A DNA stretch of 64,000 nucleotides from Lachnospiraceae bacterium (GTDB taxonomy: Bacteria; Bacillota; Clostridia; Lachnospirales; Lachnospiraceae). The DNA lies in the NCBI GenBank assembly GCA_017526745.1, contig JAFXQX010000024.1, forward strand, positions 1-64,000. Reading direction: 5' to 3'. Positions within the stretch are counted from its first letter, which is position 1. Each line of letters begins with the position of its first letter. Of this stretch, positions 15,376 through 24,567 are shown piece after piece. The notes under the pieces were generated by a model. It had not been told where the DNA came from, did not search any database, and saw only the letters and a program-made list of their open reading frames with translations. Made by a program: the position numbers and the translations under genes.

Positions 15376-16310
15376 TGGGAAAGACGGCTTTTTTGTTCCC
15401 GGGACAGGGAGCGCAGTATGCCGGCATGGGTGCCGACTTCTGCGAAAGATATGAAGAGGCGGCTGCGGTATATGATGCGGCATCGGAGGCGGTCGGACTG
15501 GACATCAGGGAGCTGTGCTTTGAAGAAAACAACAGGCTCGATCAGACAGAATATACGCAGATAGCCATGATCGCGACTGAGTTGGCGATGCTTAAGGTTG
15601 TGGAGTCGAAGGGTATCAGGGCTGATATCGCAGCGGGGCTCAGCCTCGGAGAATACGGAGCTCTAGCCGCCTGCGGCGTGATGAAGGATGAGGATATCTT
15701 CCGGGTGGTAAGAAAGCGCGGGATATACATGCAGAACGCATATCCTTCGGGCGGCGGCATGACGGCAGTCCTTGGTATGGACGGAGATAAAGTGGCTGCC
15801 ATATGTGAAAAGACTGCGCACGAGAGTGGCAGGATCGTATCAGTCGCAAATTACAACTGTCCCGGACAGATAGTCATCACAGGAGAAAAGAGCGCAGTCG
15901 ATATGGCAGCAAAGGAGCTTACTGAGGAAGGAGCAAAAAGATGCATACCGCTGAAGGTCAGCGGACCCTTCCACTCACTTCTGCTGAAGGAGGCTTCGGC
16001 TGAACTTGCACGTGAGCTTGAGAGTGCTAAGACCAAGGATCCTGTGATCCCATACGTGACAAATGTGACTGCGGAATACGTGACAGGCAGTGACGGCATA
16101 AAAGATCTTCTTGTAAGACAGATAATAAGCCCGGTGAGATGGCAGCAGAGCATAGAGCTCATGGTAAGCGACGGAGTGGATAACTTCATAGAGATAGGAC
16201 CGGGAAAGACTCTGACGGGCTTCATGAAAAAGATCGCCCCCGGGGTGCGCTCTTATCATATCGGAAGTATTGAAGAGATGGAGGATTATCCGGAGGTGAC
16301 AAATGCTTGA
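15375..16310 (+). CDS. fabD: Malonyl-CoA:ACP transacylase
   Basis: 311 aa, the usual length. It starts FLFPGQGAQYAGMG and has the acyl-transferase nucleophile in GLSLGEY (Ser90) and the catalytic His in GPFHS (His200). It moves malonyl from CoA to ACP to supply the elongation steps. The start overlaps the fabK stop by one base and its end overlaps fabG by 8 bases, so translation is coupled. Confidence 0.95.
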   Translation: MGKTAFLFPGQGAQYAGMGADFCERYEEAAAVYDAASEAVGLDIRELCFEENNRLDQTEYTQIAMIATELAMLKVVESKGIRADIAAGLSLGEYGALAACGVMKDEDIFRVVRKRGIYMQNAYPSGGGMTAVLGMDGDKVAAICEKTAHESGRIVSVANYNCPGQIVITGEKSAVDMAAKELTEEGAKRCIPLKVSGPFHSLLLKEASAELARELESAKTKDPVIPYVTNVTAEYVTGSDGIKDLLVRQIISPVRWQQSIELMVSDGVDNFIEIGPGKTLTGFMKKIAPGVRSYHIGSIEEMEDYPEVTNA

Positions 16311-17043
16311 GGGTAAGGTGGCACTGGTGACAGGTGCCGGAAGAGGTATAGGCAGGGCGATATCGCTGAAGCTTGCCGAAATGGGAGCGAAGATCATAGT
16401 CAACTATTGCGGCTCTGAAGAGAAAGCGAAGGAGACCGTAAAGCTCATAGAGAATGCCGGAGGAGAGGCCTGGGCCGTAAGATGCGATGTCTCTGATTTT
16501 GCTTCCTGCGGTGAGATGGCAAAGACTGTGACTGAAAAATACGGAAGAGTGGATATCCTCGTAAACAATGCAGGGGTGACAAGAGACGGACTGATAATGA
16601 GGATGTCAGAGGATGACTACGACAAGGTGCTTGATATCAATCTGAAGGGCGCCTTCAACACGATAAGGCATTTCTCCTCTGTCTTCCTAAAGCAGAGGAG
16701 CGGAAAGATCATCAACATTTCTTCCGTCAGCGGAGTGCTGGGGAATGCCGGACAGGCAAATTACAGCGCATCGAAGGCCGGACTGATAGGCCTGACAAAG
16801 AGTGTCGCCAGAGAGCTTGCAAGCCGCGGGATCTGTGTCAATGCAGTAGCGCCCGGCTTCATAGAGACCGACATGACGGAAGCCATGAGCGACAAGGCAA
16901 AGGAGACTGTCCTCGCCGCCATTCCCATGAAAAGGACGGGAAAGACAGAGGATATCGCGAAAGCAGTTGCTTTTCTTGCCGATGATGCATCAGACTACAT
17001 CACGGGGCAGGTGCTCTGCGTAGACGGAGGTATGGCAATATGA
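16303..17043 (+). CDS. fabG: 3-oxoacyl-ACP reductase
   Basis: A 246-aa short-chain dehydrogenase. The NADPH-binding motif TGAGRGIG is at residues 10-17, NNAG at 88-91, and the catalytic Ser141, Tyr154 and Lys158 (YSASK). The DGLIMRM loop and the C-terminal YITGQVLCVDGGMAI are typical of FabG. It reduces 3-oxoacyl-ACP to 3-hydroxyacyl-ACP. It overlaps fabD by 8 bases and fabF by 4. Confidence 0.95.
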   Translation: MLEGKVALVTGAGRGIGRAISLKLAEMGAKIIVNYCGSEEKAKETVKLIENAGGEAWAVRCDVSDFASCGEMAKTVTEKYGRVDILVNNAGVTRDGLIMRMSEDDYDKVLDINLKGAFNTIRHFSSVFLKQRSGKIINISSVSGVLGNAGQANYSASKAGLIGLTKSVARELASRGICVNAVAPGFIETDMTEAMSDKAKETVLAAIPMKRTGKTEDIAKAVAFLADDASDYITGQVLCVDGGMAI

Positions 17044-18278
17044 GTAAGAGAAGAGTAGCAGTCACCGGAATGGGTGTAGTGACACCCATCGGTATAGGCA
17101 GGGATGAATTCCTTAAGGCACTGAAGGAGGAAAAGACAGGCTTTGCTCCCATCACGGCTTTTGACACATCGGAGTATAAGGTGAAACTCGCAGCAGAGGT
17201 GAAGGACTTTGATCCCGAGGCTTTCATGGACAAAAAGACCGCGCGCAGGATGGAGAGATTCTCACAGTTTGCTGTGGCTGCAGCGAAGGAAGCCATAGAG
17301 GATGCAGGACTTGATATGAGCCGCGAGGATCCTTTCAGGGCAGGCTGTTCCATAGGCAGCGGGACAGGAAGCCTGCAGGCCATGGAAAGAGAGCACAGCA
17401 GACTGCTGGAGTACAAAAATGGCAAGGTAGGTCCTTTGTTCGTGCCGCTCATGATCTCCAACATGGCAGCCGGAAACGTGAGCATCCTGTACGGGTTGAA
17501 GGGCAAGAACATAAATGTGGTGACTGCCTGTGCCACGGGAACGAATTCCATCGGAGAGGCTTTCAGATCCATACAGTACGGAGAAGCTGACATCATGGTG
17601 GCAGGAGGCAGTGAAGCAGCCATATGTCCTTTGGGCATAGCCGGCTTTTCTTCGCTGACCGCACTCAGCTCCTGCGAGGATCCGAAGAGATGTTCCATCC
17701 CCTTTGACAAGGACAGGAGCGGATTCGTGATGGGCGAGGGAGCCGGTATCGTGGTACTGGAGGAGCTGACCCATGCGATCGACCGCGGTGCGAAGATATA
17801 TGCGGAGGTGAAGGGATACGGATGCTCTGCTGACGCGTATCATATCACATCACCCGCGGAGGACGGCTCGGGAGCTGCACAAGCCATGAGATATGCCGTA
17901 GAGGATGCAGGACTGAAGCCCGGAGACATCACATATATCAATGCCCACGGTACAGCGACAAAACACAATGATCTCTTTGAGACGAGAGCGATAAAACTCG
18001 CCTTCGGAGAACATGCGCATGATATAAAGATTAACTCTACAAAATCCATGATAGGACATCTGCTGGGAGCGGCAGGGGCGGTAGAATTCATAACGAGCGT
18101 GATGGAAATAAATGAAGGATTCATCCACGCCACAGTGGGACTTGAGGAGACGGAGGAAGAGATGGATCTCGACTATTGCAGACAGAGCATAAGGACTGAC
18201 ATCAGGTATGCTCTTTCTGATTCCCTTGGGTTCGGTGGACACAACGCCTGCCTTGTGGCAGCAGCATATGAGGAGTGA
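17040..18278 (+). CDS. fabF: 3-oxoacyl-ACP synthase II
   Basis: A 412-aa condensing enzyme (KAS II). The active Cys164 lies in VVTACATGTNS, and the two His residues lie in NAHGTATKHND and KSMIGHLLGAAGA. It extends acyl-ACP by two carbons using malonyl-ACP. The length is standard. It overlaps fabG by four bases, and fabZ starts seven bases after its stop. Confidence 0.95.
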   Translation: MSKRRVAVTGMGVVTPIGIGRDEFLKALKEEKTGFAPITAFDTSEYKVKLAAEVKDFDPEAFMDKKTARRMERFSQFAVAAAKEAIEDAGLDMSREDPFRAGCSIGSGTGSLQAMEREHSRLLEYKNGKVGPLFVPLMISNMAAGNVSILYGLKGKNINVVTACATGTNSIGEAFRSIQYGEADIMVAGGSEAAICPLGIAGFSSLTALSSCEDPKRCSIPFDKDRSGFVMGEGAGIVVLEELTHAIDRGAKIYAEVKGYGCSADAYHITSPAEDGSGAAQAMRYAVEDAGLKPGDITYINAHGTATKHNDLFETRAIKLAFGEHAHDIKINSTKSMIGHLLGAAGAVEFITSVMEINEGFIHATVGLEETEEEMDLDYCRQSIRTDIRYALSDSLGFGGHNACLVAAAYEE

Positions 18279-18284
18279 TTGAAA

Positions 18285-18716
18285 ATGTCGATACTCGGTA
18301 CAAAGGAAATAATGGAAAGGATCCCGCACAGATCGCCGTTCCTCCTGATAGATACCATAGAGGAACTGGAGCCCGGAGTAAGGGCTGTGGGAAAAAAATG
18401 CGTGAGCTTCAATGAGCCGTATTTTGCCGGACATTTCCCGGGAAACCCGGTGATGCCCGGAGTGCTCATAATAGAGGCTATGGCTCAGGTCGGAGCAGTG
18501 GCTTTTCTCGATCTTCCTGAATGGAGAGGAAAGACCGCTTACTTCGCGGGGATAGACAAGGCCAGATTCAAGAGGAAGGTCGTGCCCGGGGATGTGCTTA
18601 CCATAGAGACAGCAATAGACAGGTGCAAGGGTCCCATAGGCACGGGAAAGGCGACGGCATATGTGAACGGTGAGCTGGCGGCAAAGGCCGAGCTTACTTT
18701 TGCCGTAGGTGAATAA
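18285..18716 (+). CDS. fabZ: 3-hydroxyacyl-ACP dehydratase
   Basis: A 143-aa hot-dog-fold protein. His50 in [13 protein letters not shown] and Glu64 in EAMAQ are the catalytic pair. I chose ATG 18285 over the TTG at 18279, because GAGGAG at 18270-18275 is correctly spaced for the ATG and too close for the TTG. It dehydrates 3-hydroxyacyl-ACP to enoyl-ACP, the FabK substrate. In many clostridial clusters accB and accC flank fabZ; here they are absent. Confidence 0.93.
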   Translation: MSILGTKEIMERIPHRSPFLLIDTIEELEPGVRAVGKKCVSFNEPYFAGHFPGNPVMPGVLIIEAMAQVGAVAFLDLPEWRGKTAYFAGIDKARFKRKVVPGDVLTIETAIDRCKGPIGTGKATAYVNGELAAKAELTFAVGE

Positions 18717-18720
18717 GACC

Positions 18721-20400
18721 ATGAAGAAAAGATGGGGAGCGGCAGAGAATACTGCCGAAGAAACCGAGACCGTTAAATGTCCGAAGTGCGGAAGGACTCT
18801 GGACAAGCGCAAGGTTATAACACATAAATACGTGTGCTATGAGTGCGGAGGTTATTTCCGTGTAAGGACCAGTAACCGTATCCGTATGGTGGCGGATCCG
18901 GGAAGCTTCGAGGAATGGTATAAAACCATGCCGGTGAGCAATCCGCTGAACTATGAGGGCTACGAAGAAAAACTCAGGCAGGTACAGGAGAAGACCGGAC
19001 TGAATGAAGGCTTCACCGTGGGAAAATGCAGGATATTCGGTGAAGAGGCTGTAGTGGGTGTATGCGACTCCCGCTTCATGATGGCCAGCATGGGGCATGT
19101 AGTAGGAGAGAAGGTGACCTCTGCAATAGAAAGGGCCACGAAAGAGAAACTGCCCGTCTTTATATTCTGCTGCTCCGGAGGAGCCAGAATGCAGGAGGGC
19201 ATCATATCCCTGATGCAGATGGCTAAGACATCCGCGGCGATCAGGAAGCACGGGGATGCGGGACTGCTGTACTCCACGATCCTCACAGATCCTACCACCG
19301 GCGGAGTGACAGCGAGCTTTGCAATGCTGGGAGATGTGATAATGGCTGAACCCGGCGCGCTGATAGGTTTCGCGGGACCCAGGGTTATAAAGCAGACCAC
19401 GGGAGAGGAACTGCCGGAAGGCTTTCAGACAGCGGAGTTTTTGCAGCAGCACGGATTCATAGACGGGATAGTGGAAAGAAGGGTGCAAAAGAAGATCCTT
19501 TATTTTCTGATAAGATCCCATCAGAGAACGGGGAAGAGATCCTGGGCCGAATTCGACGACAAGAGCTTCGGCGATATACTTGCAAGCCTTGCAGGGATAC
19601 ACATCACGCTGGGTAAGAAGAAGTCCGCCTGGGAGAAGGTGAAGAGCGTACGAAAGATAGAAAGACCCTCGGCCTATGACTATATGGAGACGATCTTTGA
19701 TATCTTCGTGGAGAGCCACGGGGACAGATGCTACGGCGATGACGGCGCGATAGTCGGAGGCATAGGCTTCATAGACAGCCAGCCTGTTACGGTGATAGCC
19801 GATATCAAGGGCAGCAGTGCCGCGGAATGCGTGAAGAGGAACTTCGGTATGCCGATGCCTGACGGATACAGGAAGGCCCTGAGACTGATGAAGCAGGCCG
19901 AGAAATTCAACCGTCCGGTCATAAGTTTCGTGAATACCGCGGGAGCCTTCTGCGGAGCGGAAGCTGAAAAGAGAGGCCAGGGTGAAGCAATAGCAAGGAA
20001 CCTTATGGAGATGTCCGCACTGAAGGTGCCGGTGCTTTGCATACTTATAGGTGAAGGCGGAAGCGGAGGAGCGCTGGCTACCGCAGTAGGCAATGAGGTG
20101 TGGATGCTGGAAAACGCTACCTACTCCATACTCTCGCCCGAGGGTTTTGCATCCATCCTCTGGAAGGATGCGGGAAGGGCGAAGGAGGCCAGTGAGGTGA
20201 TGAACATCACGGCCCAGGATCTGAAGAGGCTGAAGGTGATAGAGCGTATAGTGCCGGAGTACGGCGGCGCTTCAAAGGATACCAGGCGCGCCATAGGGGT
20301 ATACATGAAGGAGAAGATAAAGCAGTTCCTGAAGAAGTACGACGGAATGGATCCGGAGAGGATCGCAGAGGAAAGATACAACAGATTCAGGGCTTACTAG
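18721..20400 (+). CDS. accDA: Acetyl-CoA carboxylase carboxyltransferase, beta-alpha fusion (AccD-AccA)
   Basis: A 559-aa fusion. Residues 1 to about 265 are AccD-like: a zinc ribbon (CPKCGRTL and CYECGGYF), then a crotonase-fold domain with [10 protein letters not shown]. Residues about 320-559 are AccA-like ([44 protein letters not shown]). The product transfers CO2 from biotin to acetyl-CoA, giving malonyl-CoA. Start ATG 18721 has AGGTG upstream; a GTG at 18709 inside fabZ is possible but lacks a binding site. The partner subunits AccB and AccC are not encoded in this window. Confidence 0.92.
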   Translation: MKKRWGAAENTAEETETVKCPKCGRTLDKRKVITHKYVCYECGGYFRVRTSNRIRMVADPGSFEEWYKTMPVSNPLNYEGYEEKLRQVQEKTGLNEGFTVGKCRIFGEEAVVGVCDSRFMMASMGHVVGEKVTSAIERATKEKLPVFIFCCSGGARMQEGIISLMQMAKTSAAIRKHGDAGLLYSTILTDPTTGGVTASFAMLGDVIMAEPGALIGFAGPRVIKQTTGEELPEGFQTAEFLQQHGFIDGIVERRVQKKILYFLIRSHQRTGKRSWAEFDDKSFGDILASLAGIHITLGKKKSAWEKVKSVRKIERPSAYDYMETIFDIFVESHGDRCYGDDGAIVGGIGFIDSQPVTVIADIKGSSAAECVKRNFGMPMPDGYRKALRLMKQAEKFNRPVISFVNTAGAFCGAEAEKRGQGEAIARNLMEMSALKVPVLCILIGEGGSGGALATAVGNEVWMLENATYSILSPEGFASILWKDAGRAKEASEVMNITAQDLKRLKVIERIVPEYGGASKDTRRAIGVYMKEKIKQFLKKYDGMDPERIAEERYNRFRAY

Positions 20401-20413
20401 ACGGGAGAGAAAA

Positions 20414-21391
20414 ATGGGTGTAGCGATAAGAGGAACCGGGAGCGCACTGCCTGAAAAGATACTGACGAATCAGGATCTGGAAAAGATGGTCGATACCACG
20501 GATGAGTGGATCAGGCAGCGTACCGGGATGAGAGAGAGGCATATAGCAAAAAAGGAGACCGTGCCGTCACTGGCAGCGGCGGCCTGCAAGAGGGCCCTTG
20601 AGAACGCGGGAAAAAAGGCGGAGGATGTGGAACTCATCATAGTGGCCACCTGTACCACGGAGATGCTCCTGCCCTGTGCGGCATGCAGGGTGCAGAAGAA
20701 GCTGGGATCAGATAAGGCCATTGCTTTTGACATAAATGCGGCATGCGGAGGTTTTCTCTTTGCCCTGAATACCGCCCATCACTACATTGAAGCGGGAGCC
20801 TGCAGGAACGCTCTGGTAGTGGGATCCGAGGTCCTGTCGGAGATAATAGACTGGACGGACCGGTCTACCTGTGTGCTCTTCGGCGACGGAGCCGGTGCGG
20901 TATATGTGGAGGAGACGACAAAGGGTGAGAGATCCTGTATAATAGGGATGTCTCAGGGAAGCAGTGGAATGGACGGACAGATGCTCTACTGCAGAGGGAG
21001 AGCAGTGAAGGGAGAGACGGAGCCTGAGATAGACAGTGATGATCTCCTGGTTCACATGAGCGGAAGCGAGGTGTACAGATTTGCGGTACGTCAGGTGCCG
21101 GTGTGCATAGGCAGGGCACTGGACTCTGCGGGCATAGGTACGGATGACGTGGACATATTTGTTCTGCATCAGGCGAACCGCCGGATCATAGAGTCCATAG
21201 CAAGAACGCTTAAGGCAGATACAGACAGATTTCCGATGAATATAGAAAGGACAGGAAATACATCATCGGCATCCATACCGATCCTGCTGGATGAGCTTAA
21301 CAGGGCAGACAGGATACAGAAAGGACAGACAGTGGTGCTGTCCGGCTTCGGTGCGGGGATGACCTATGGTGCCTGCGTGGTGGTATGGTGA
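20414..21391 (+). CDS. fabH: 3-oxoacyl-ACP synthase III
   Basis: A 325-aa KAS III. Cys111 lies in DINAACGGFLFAL, with His in FVLHQANRRI and Asn in ERTGNTSSASIP, completing the Cys-His-Asn triad. It condenses acetyl-CoA or a branched primer with malonyl-ACP to start synthesis. In most clostridial clusters fabH comes first, with fabT; here it sits near the end. The stop overlaps the fabT start by 7 bases. Confidence 0.95.
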   Translation: MGVAIRGTGSALPEKILTNQDLEKMVDTTDEWIRQRTGMRERHIAKKETVPSLAAAACKRALENAGKKAEDVELIIVATCTTEMLLPCAACRVQKKLGSDKAIAFDINAACGGFLFALNTAHHYIEAGACRNALVVGSEVLSEIIDWTDRSTCVLFGDGAGAVYVEETTKGERSCIIGMSQGSSGMDGQMLYCRGRAVKGETEPEIDSDDLLVHMSGSEVYRFAVRQVPVCIGRALDSAGIGTDDVDIFVLHQANRRIIESIARTLKADTDRFPMNIERTGNTSSASIPILLDELNRADRIQKGQTVVLSGFGAGMTYGACVVVW

Positions 21392-21837
21392 GCAGGAATA
21401 CGACTACATTGAACAGGCTGTTGGTCAATCTCTTCAACGAGGTGCTGGAGGCGGAGTCACGGGCGGTGATCACAGGCGATTTCGTGGATATCTCCAATAA
21501 TGACATGCATATCATAGATGCCATAGGAGTGGAGGAGCCCAAGAATATGTCCGCCATAGCGGCAAAGCTCATGGTGACGGTGGGAACGCTGACCGTGAAT
21601 ATGAACAGCCTGGAAAAAAAGGGCTATATAGAGAGGAAGCGCTCAAGCGAGGATAAGCGCATGGTGTATGTAACGCTTACCGAAAAGGGAAGAAAGGCTT
21701 TCTTTCACCACAGGGATTTCCATAAGGAGATGATAAAGGCTGCCGTAAGGGGACTGGATGAGGAAGAGATGAAAGCTCTCATCAGCTGTCTCGACAAACT
21801 GGACGGATTTTTCGCTTCCCAGCATGAGACGAAATAG
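21385..21837 (+). CDS. fabT: MarR-family regulator, FabT-like
   Basis: A 150-aa winged-helix protein of the MarR family. The stretch NNDMHIIDAIG, the recognition region MVTVGTLTVNMNSLEKKGYIER and the wing SSEDKRMVYVTLTEKG closely follow the FabT pattern. Known FabT proteins repress fab genes when bound to long-chain acyl-ACP and recognise TTTGA-N3-TCAAA. Copies of that site lie at the operon promoter (14081-14169). It is encoded last in the operon, so it would be under its own control. I see no clear terminator after it. Confidence 0.85.
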   Translation: MVSRNTTTLNRLLVNLFNEVLEAESRAVITGDFVDISNNDMHIIDAIGVEEPKNMSAIAAKLMVTVGTLTVNMNSLEKKGYIERKRSSEDKRMVYVTLTEKGRKAFFHHRDFHKEMIKAAVRGLDEEEMKALISCLDKLDGFFASQHETK

Positions 21838-21842
21838 TGTTC

Positions 21843-21871
21843 TTGACAGATGGTGTCCGTTTTCTTAAAAT
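21843..21871 (+). promoter_or_regulatory. Promoter of the secreted InlB-repeat protein gene
   Basis: TTGACA (21843-21848), a 17-bp spacer and TAAAAT (21866-21871), a near-consensus housekeeping promoter placed just after fabT. The predicted start near 21878 excludes an upstream ATG at 21875. Confidence 0.7.
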
Positions 21872-21916
21872 AATATGGCGTTTGATGAGGGGAGACATCA
21901 AAGGTCAGGTGTAACT

Positions 21917-23284
21917 ATGAACAAATTCAATAACGGATCAGTTATCAGTCACAGTGTCGTCGCAAGGAGAAGGAAGCAGTTTCTTGCGATCATGCTGTGT
22001 TTTATTTTTGCTTTTTTGCCGGCAGTAGATGTTATGGCGGAGACGGTGACAGTCGAGGGATGGTATAACGAAGAGAATAACACTAACGAGATGATCGGAA
22101 AGAATGCGAGTGCGGTTATTTGGGATGCGAGTAGAGCTAGAACGTTAGGAACCGGAAACGTAAGAGTATCATATTCTGATAATATTCCGCAGCAAATTGG
22201 GGGGAATGTTTTTCTTCCAGACGCACAACCAAGAGGTGTGTATCCTGAAGTCACATTTAATAATGGCCAAACAATAGAGGATTTTGATCATTGGAAAATT
22301 GTAGAATGCTCTTTATCCCAGGATAATGCAGCAACTTGGCTGAATCTGTCTCTAAGAGCCGTTACCGGCGCGGCTGTTTCCGTATCTGCCGACCCTGAAG
22401 AGGGAGGCGAGCCCGCGGTCGGTAAGGATTATGTATCTGATGAAGATAAAGCTGTTTCACTTAGGGCCAATTCCAAGTCAGGCTATAAGCTCAAAAAGTG
22501 GACTGTAGTGGCCGGGGATATTACCATAGATGATGAGGAGGCCGAAAATACGACATTTTCCGTTAACAGCACTACAACCGGACAGGAAATAAAGATCAAG
22601 GGTACCTATGAAGAAAAAACGGAAGGAGAATACACCATAAGCTTCTATCCTAACTACCCCGGCAAGGGTGTGGGTACTCCGGTAAAGAAACAGACAACCG
22701 ATCATAAGATATCAGAATATCCCAAGTTCAGCCGCAGCGGATACGATCTGAAAGGATTCTATACGGATCCTGAAGGCGGAGACAGGGTAACTGACAAAGA
22801 GTTTACGAAGGACACCTCTTTGTATGCTCACTGGGACAAGGACAAAGATGACCCGGATTCTTCATCCGGATCGGATGATGAAAATGAGAACAACGATAAT
22901 GACCGGCCGGCAGTGTTTAATCCGCTTGCCCTTATCGCATATTACTATGAGAACAATGTTATCAATCACAATGCGGTCTTTGCCCGGGAGGAACAGGGGC
23001 CTGCAGCGATGTTAGCATTCACGAATGCACTTCCGAAGGGATGGAAACTCGGATTCTCATTTTCGTTATCGATAAACGGCAAGAATGAAAAAACTCTTAA
23101 GAACGGAACGATAAAGATGTATGTTCCCGCAGATATCCTGAAGAAAAACCGTCAGTATGCCATCATGGCGCTCGACAAAAACGGTCAGGTAAAGATGATC
23201 AATGATGCGGATAACATAGAGCAGCTCATTACTGCGAGCCCGAATACAGAAGGCTATGCTTATGCGCTGATTTACAAAGACTGA
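21917..23284 (+). CDS. Secreted protein with InlB/Listeria-Bacteroides repeat
   Basis: 455 aa from ATG 21917, which is chosen because AGGTG precedes it and the promoter start lies after ATG 21875. An RRRK-containing signal peptide ends near VMA/ETV (residue about 41). Residues about 150-250 form a beta domain with SGYKLKKWTVVAGD. About 251-310 is an InlB B-type repeat (FYPNYPGKG, then GYDLKGFYTDPEGG). After it comes a strongly acidic Asp/Ser/Glu/Asn linker and a C-terminal domain of about 130 residues of unknown function. No anchor is visible, so the protein may be released. The polytopic membrane protein gene follows after 8 bases. Confidence 0.75.
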   Translation: MNKFNNGSVISHSVVARRRKQFLAIMLCFIFAFLPAVDVMAETVTVEGWYNEENNTNEMIGKNASAVIWDASRARTLGTGNVRVSYSDNIPQQIGGNVFLPDAQPRGVYPEVTFNNGQTIEDFDHWKIVECSLSQDNAATWLNLSLRAVTGAAVSVSADPEEGGEPAVGKDYVSDEDKAVSLRANSKSGYKLKKWTVVAGDITIDDEEAENTTFSVNSTTTGQEIKIKGTYEEKTEGEYTISFYPNYPGKGVGTPVKKQTTDHKISEYPKFSRSGYDLKGFYTDPEGGDRVTDKEFTKDTSLYAHWDKDKDDPDSSSGSDDENENNDNDRPAVFNPLALIAYYYENNVINHNAVFAREEQGPAAMLAFTNALPKGWKLGFSFSLSINGKNEKTLKNGTIKMYVPADILKKNRQYAIMALDKNGQVKMINDADNIEQLITASPNTEGYAYALIYKD

Positions 23285-23292
23285 TCAATTCA

Positions 23293-24567
23293 TTGAAGAA
23301 GATAATCATTATCGCTGTAATCGCGATCATTATGCCCTCCATGCTCATCATGTCTGCTTTTATCCCCAAAAGCGCGATCAGAAAAGGGACGCTTTCTTCT
23401 GCCGAATATCTGAACAGTCATGATATGTTCGGCTGCGTGATCGACGGGGTGGAAGGCAGCCGTATAGACGGGTATGCCGATTCGATACTCTTAAACATCG
23501 CGTATCATCTGGACAAAGATCATCCGCTGAAAAGCGTGGCTCTTTCGGCATACTATTTTACGCCGGATCATGAAGAGAATGAAAATCTTCTTGCCGCAGT
23601 ACGGGATGACCCCGGAATGAACCGTCAGTATTTAAGATACTGGCACGGATCGATAGCATTCATCCGTCCTCTTCTTACCATGATGCCCATACAGGGCATA
23701 TTCATTGTTAATTCCTGTATCATGATCGCATTGTTTGCGGTATATGTCATTCTGCTTTTGAGGATGAAAGAGTACGTGCCGGTCATCTCGATGACCATAG
23801 CTTTGATACTGACGAGGGTATGGTTTGTTCCTCTGTCGCTGGAGTATACATGGATGATAATGCTGATGCTCGTCTGCAGCATAGCAGTCATCATTTTGTA
23901 TAGCAAAGGTCTGCAGAAGTATTACGGCCTTCTGTTCGTCTTGAGCGGAATGGCCACGGCATTTGTTGATTTTCTTACTACCGAGACTCTTTCACTTCTT
24001 GTTCCTATCCTTATCATGATCTGGCTTGAACGAAGAAGGGATATGACATCAAAAGAGATATACACGGCGCCGGTAAGATACAGCATAGAATGGGGTATTG
24101 CCTATGCGCTCATGTGGTCTTCCAAATGGCTGTTCACATCGATCGTTATGAAAGAGAATGCAATGCCGTATGTACTTGAGCATGTGGAGGAGCGGATCGG
24201 TGGAGATCTCGGGCTTAGTATGTGGCAGTATATAACCGGGGCCGTGAAGAATAACATCGGCTGCCTGTTTCCGCTCGGCTACGGGGCCGTGGGTTATATT
24301 CTGTTCACAGCATTGATAATATATGCGATTTACAGGGCTTTTGTATACAGAACCGGTGGATGGGACGGCCGGCGAATAGCAGTGATGGCCGTGATCGGAC
24401 TCGTTCCTTATATCAGATATCTGGTGCTTCACAACCATTCGTACATTCACTGCTTTTTTACGTTCCGTGCACAGCTTGCCACGGTTATGGCAGTTGTTCT
24501 GATACTGTCAGAGCTGACGGGACACGGATCAAAGGCTGCACAGAATCCCTGCGATAAGATAGCCTGA
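23293..24567 (+). CDS. Polytopic membrane protein of unknown function
   Basis: 424 aa with about nine hydrophobic spans. A soluble loop (about residues 25-115) follows the first span, a layout seen in GT-C type glycosyltransferases and related exporters. No catalytic motif can be named. The start is a TTG at 23293 with no clear Shine-Dalgarno; it lies 8 bases after the upstream stop, so coupling is likely. ATG 23332 is an alternative that would lose the first span. The stop lies inside the convergent antiporter gene, an overlap of 39 bases. Confidence 0.6.
   Translation: MKKIIIIAVIAIIMPSMLIMSAFIPKSAIRKGTLSSAEYLNSHDMFGCVIDGVEGSRIDGYADSILLNIAYHLDKDHPLKSVALSAYYFTPDHEENENLLAAVRDDPGMNRQYLRYWHGSIAFIRPLLTMMPIQGIFIVNSCIMIALFAVYVILLLRMKEYVPVISMTIALILTRVWFVPLSLEYTWMIMLMLVCSIAVIILYSKGLQKYYGLLFVLSGMATAFVDFLTTETLSLLVPILIMIWLERRRDMTSKEIYTAPVRYSIEWGIAYALMWSSKWLFTSIVMKENAMPYVLEHVEERIGGDLGLSMWQYITGAVKNNIGCLFPLGYGAVGYILFTALIIYAIYRAFVYRTGGWDGRRIAVMAVIGLVPYIRYLVLHNHSYIHCFFTFRAQLATVMAVVLILSELTGHGSKAAQNPCDKIA

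Noticed and set aside
17850-18812. 320-codon minus-strand frame across fabF-fabZ
   Set aside because: Antisense shadow of well-supported fab genes.
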